Source of the DNA: Candidatus Atribacteria bacterium
GTDB lineage: Bacteria; Atribacterota; Phoenicimicrobiia; Phoenicimicrobiales; Stramentimicrobiaceae
DNA: 5,606 nucleotides
Direction of reading: 5' to 3'
NCBI GenBank assembly: GCA_016934875.1
Contig: JAFGSC010000168.1
Coordinates: 1 to 5,606, forward strand
Positions 5,236 through 5,606 of this stretch are shown here, piece after piece. Under the pieces are notes generated by a model. The model was given only the letters and a program-made list of their open reading frames with translations, made no database searches and was not told the DNA's origin. Position 1 is the stretch's first letter; each line of letters begins with the position of its first letter. The translations under genes and the position numbers were made by a program.

Positions 5236-5606
5236 ATGACCGTAAGTCGTTTTTATGGAACTGGAAGAAGAAAAACTGCAATTGCTAAAGTATGGTTATA
5301 TCCTGGCAAAGGGAATATTACCATTAATAATAGGCCATATCAAACATACTTTTTTACCCAATCTGACCGATTGGCAGTTGAAGAGCCTTTGCGTCTAGCC
5401 AATAAGTTGAATGATGTTGATGTCAACGTCAAAGTTACAGGTGGAGGAATAACCGGACAGTCAGGTGCAGTTCAACATGGTATTTCCCGGGCGCTTGTGG
5501 ATTATGATAATGCATTAAGGCCGGTTTTAAAAAAGGAGAAGATGCTGAAAAGAGATGCCCGAATGAAAGAGAGAAAGAAGTATGGACAACGAGGAGCCAG
5601 AGCACG
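5236..5606 (+). CDS. rpsI: 30S ribosomal protein S9, 3'-truncated by the window edge
   Basis: Small-subunit head protein whose basic C-terminal tail reaches the P-site tRNA. The open frame gives 123 complete residues before the window ends; the family is about 130 long, so roughly seven C-terminal residues (the tail ending near -FSKR in relatives) lie outside. Hallmarks: YGTGRRKTAIAKV (7-19), the VTGGGITGQSGAVQHGISRAL block (67-87), and RDARMKERKKYGQRGARA (106-123). Position 80 is Gln where many relatives have Arg (AIRHG), a mild change. It lies 23 bases after rplM with no promoter between them, so the two are co-transcribed. Confidence 0.96.
   Translation, partial: MTVSRFYGTGRRKTAIAKVWLYPGKGNITINNRPYQTYFFTQSDRLAVEEPLRLANKLNDVDVNVKVTGGGITGQSGAVQHGISRALVDYDNALRPVLKKEKMLKRDARMKERKKYGQRGARA

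Noticed and set aside
1..5606. A mobile, defence or otherwise undescribed gene system
   Set aside because: All coding capacity is taken by eight recognizable housekeeping genes in a conserved order. The gaps are at most 106 bases and show no direct repeats, integration sites or CRISPR-like spacing.

Overview
The window is an ordinary stretch of bacterial housekeeping chromosome with every gene on the + strand: 3' end of rpoA, rplQ, ecfA1, ecfA2, ecfT, truA, rplM and the 5' part of rpsI. This order (end of the S10/spc/alpha ribosomal cluster, then the ECF-transporter energizing module, truA, and the L13-S9 pair) is best known from Bacillota. The DNA is A+T-rich, AGA/AAA codons are frequent, and Shine-Dalgarno sites are mostly clear. 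Several proteins (RpoA, L13) depart from otherwise well-conserved motifs, so I infer a divergent or deep-branching anaerobe with Bacillota-like gene order (true Bacillota or a neighbouring phylum such as Atribacterota). The window alone does not settle this.

Layout. Bases 1-915 encode RNA polymerase alpha, lacking about 14-17 N-terminal residues outside the window. rplQ follows after 16 bases with a strong ribosome binding site. The 106-base gap 1286-1391 holds an imperfect hairpin followed by T-rich sequence, a plausible end point of the ribosomal/alpha operon. Bases 1392-3875 hold three overlapping genes for the two ATPases and the transmembrane coupling protein of a group II ECF transporter. 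No substrate-binding S component is encoded here, so the module presumably serves S components encoded elsewhere. truA (tRNA pseudouridine 38-40 synthase) follows ecfT by 8 bases and is probably co-transcribed.

The 105 bases between truA and the rplM start I prefer (TTG at 4787) contain the best promoter of the window: TTGACA, 17 bases, TAAAAT. An 11-pair inverted repeat is wrapped around its -35 box, and a short leader carries a small hairpin ahead of a strong Shine-Dalgarno site. This promoter should drive rplM-rpsI, two ribosomal proteins usually encoded together. rpsI runs off the right edge about seven residues before its expected end.

I found no mobile element, CRISPR array, tRNA, rRNA, phage or defence gene, nor evidence of an undescribed system. 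The points most worth a second look are the inverted repeat over the rplM promoter, the loss of conserved arginines in RpoA, the rplM start codon, and the unusually close ribosome binding site of ecfA2.
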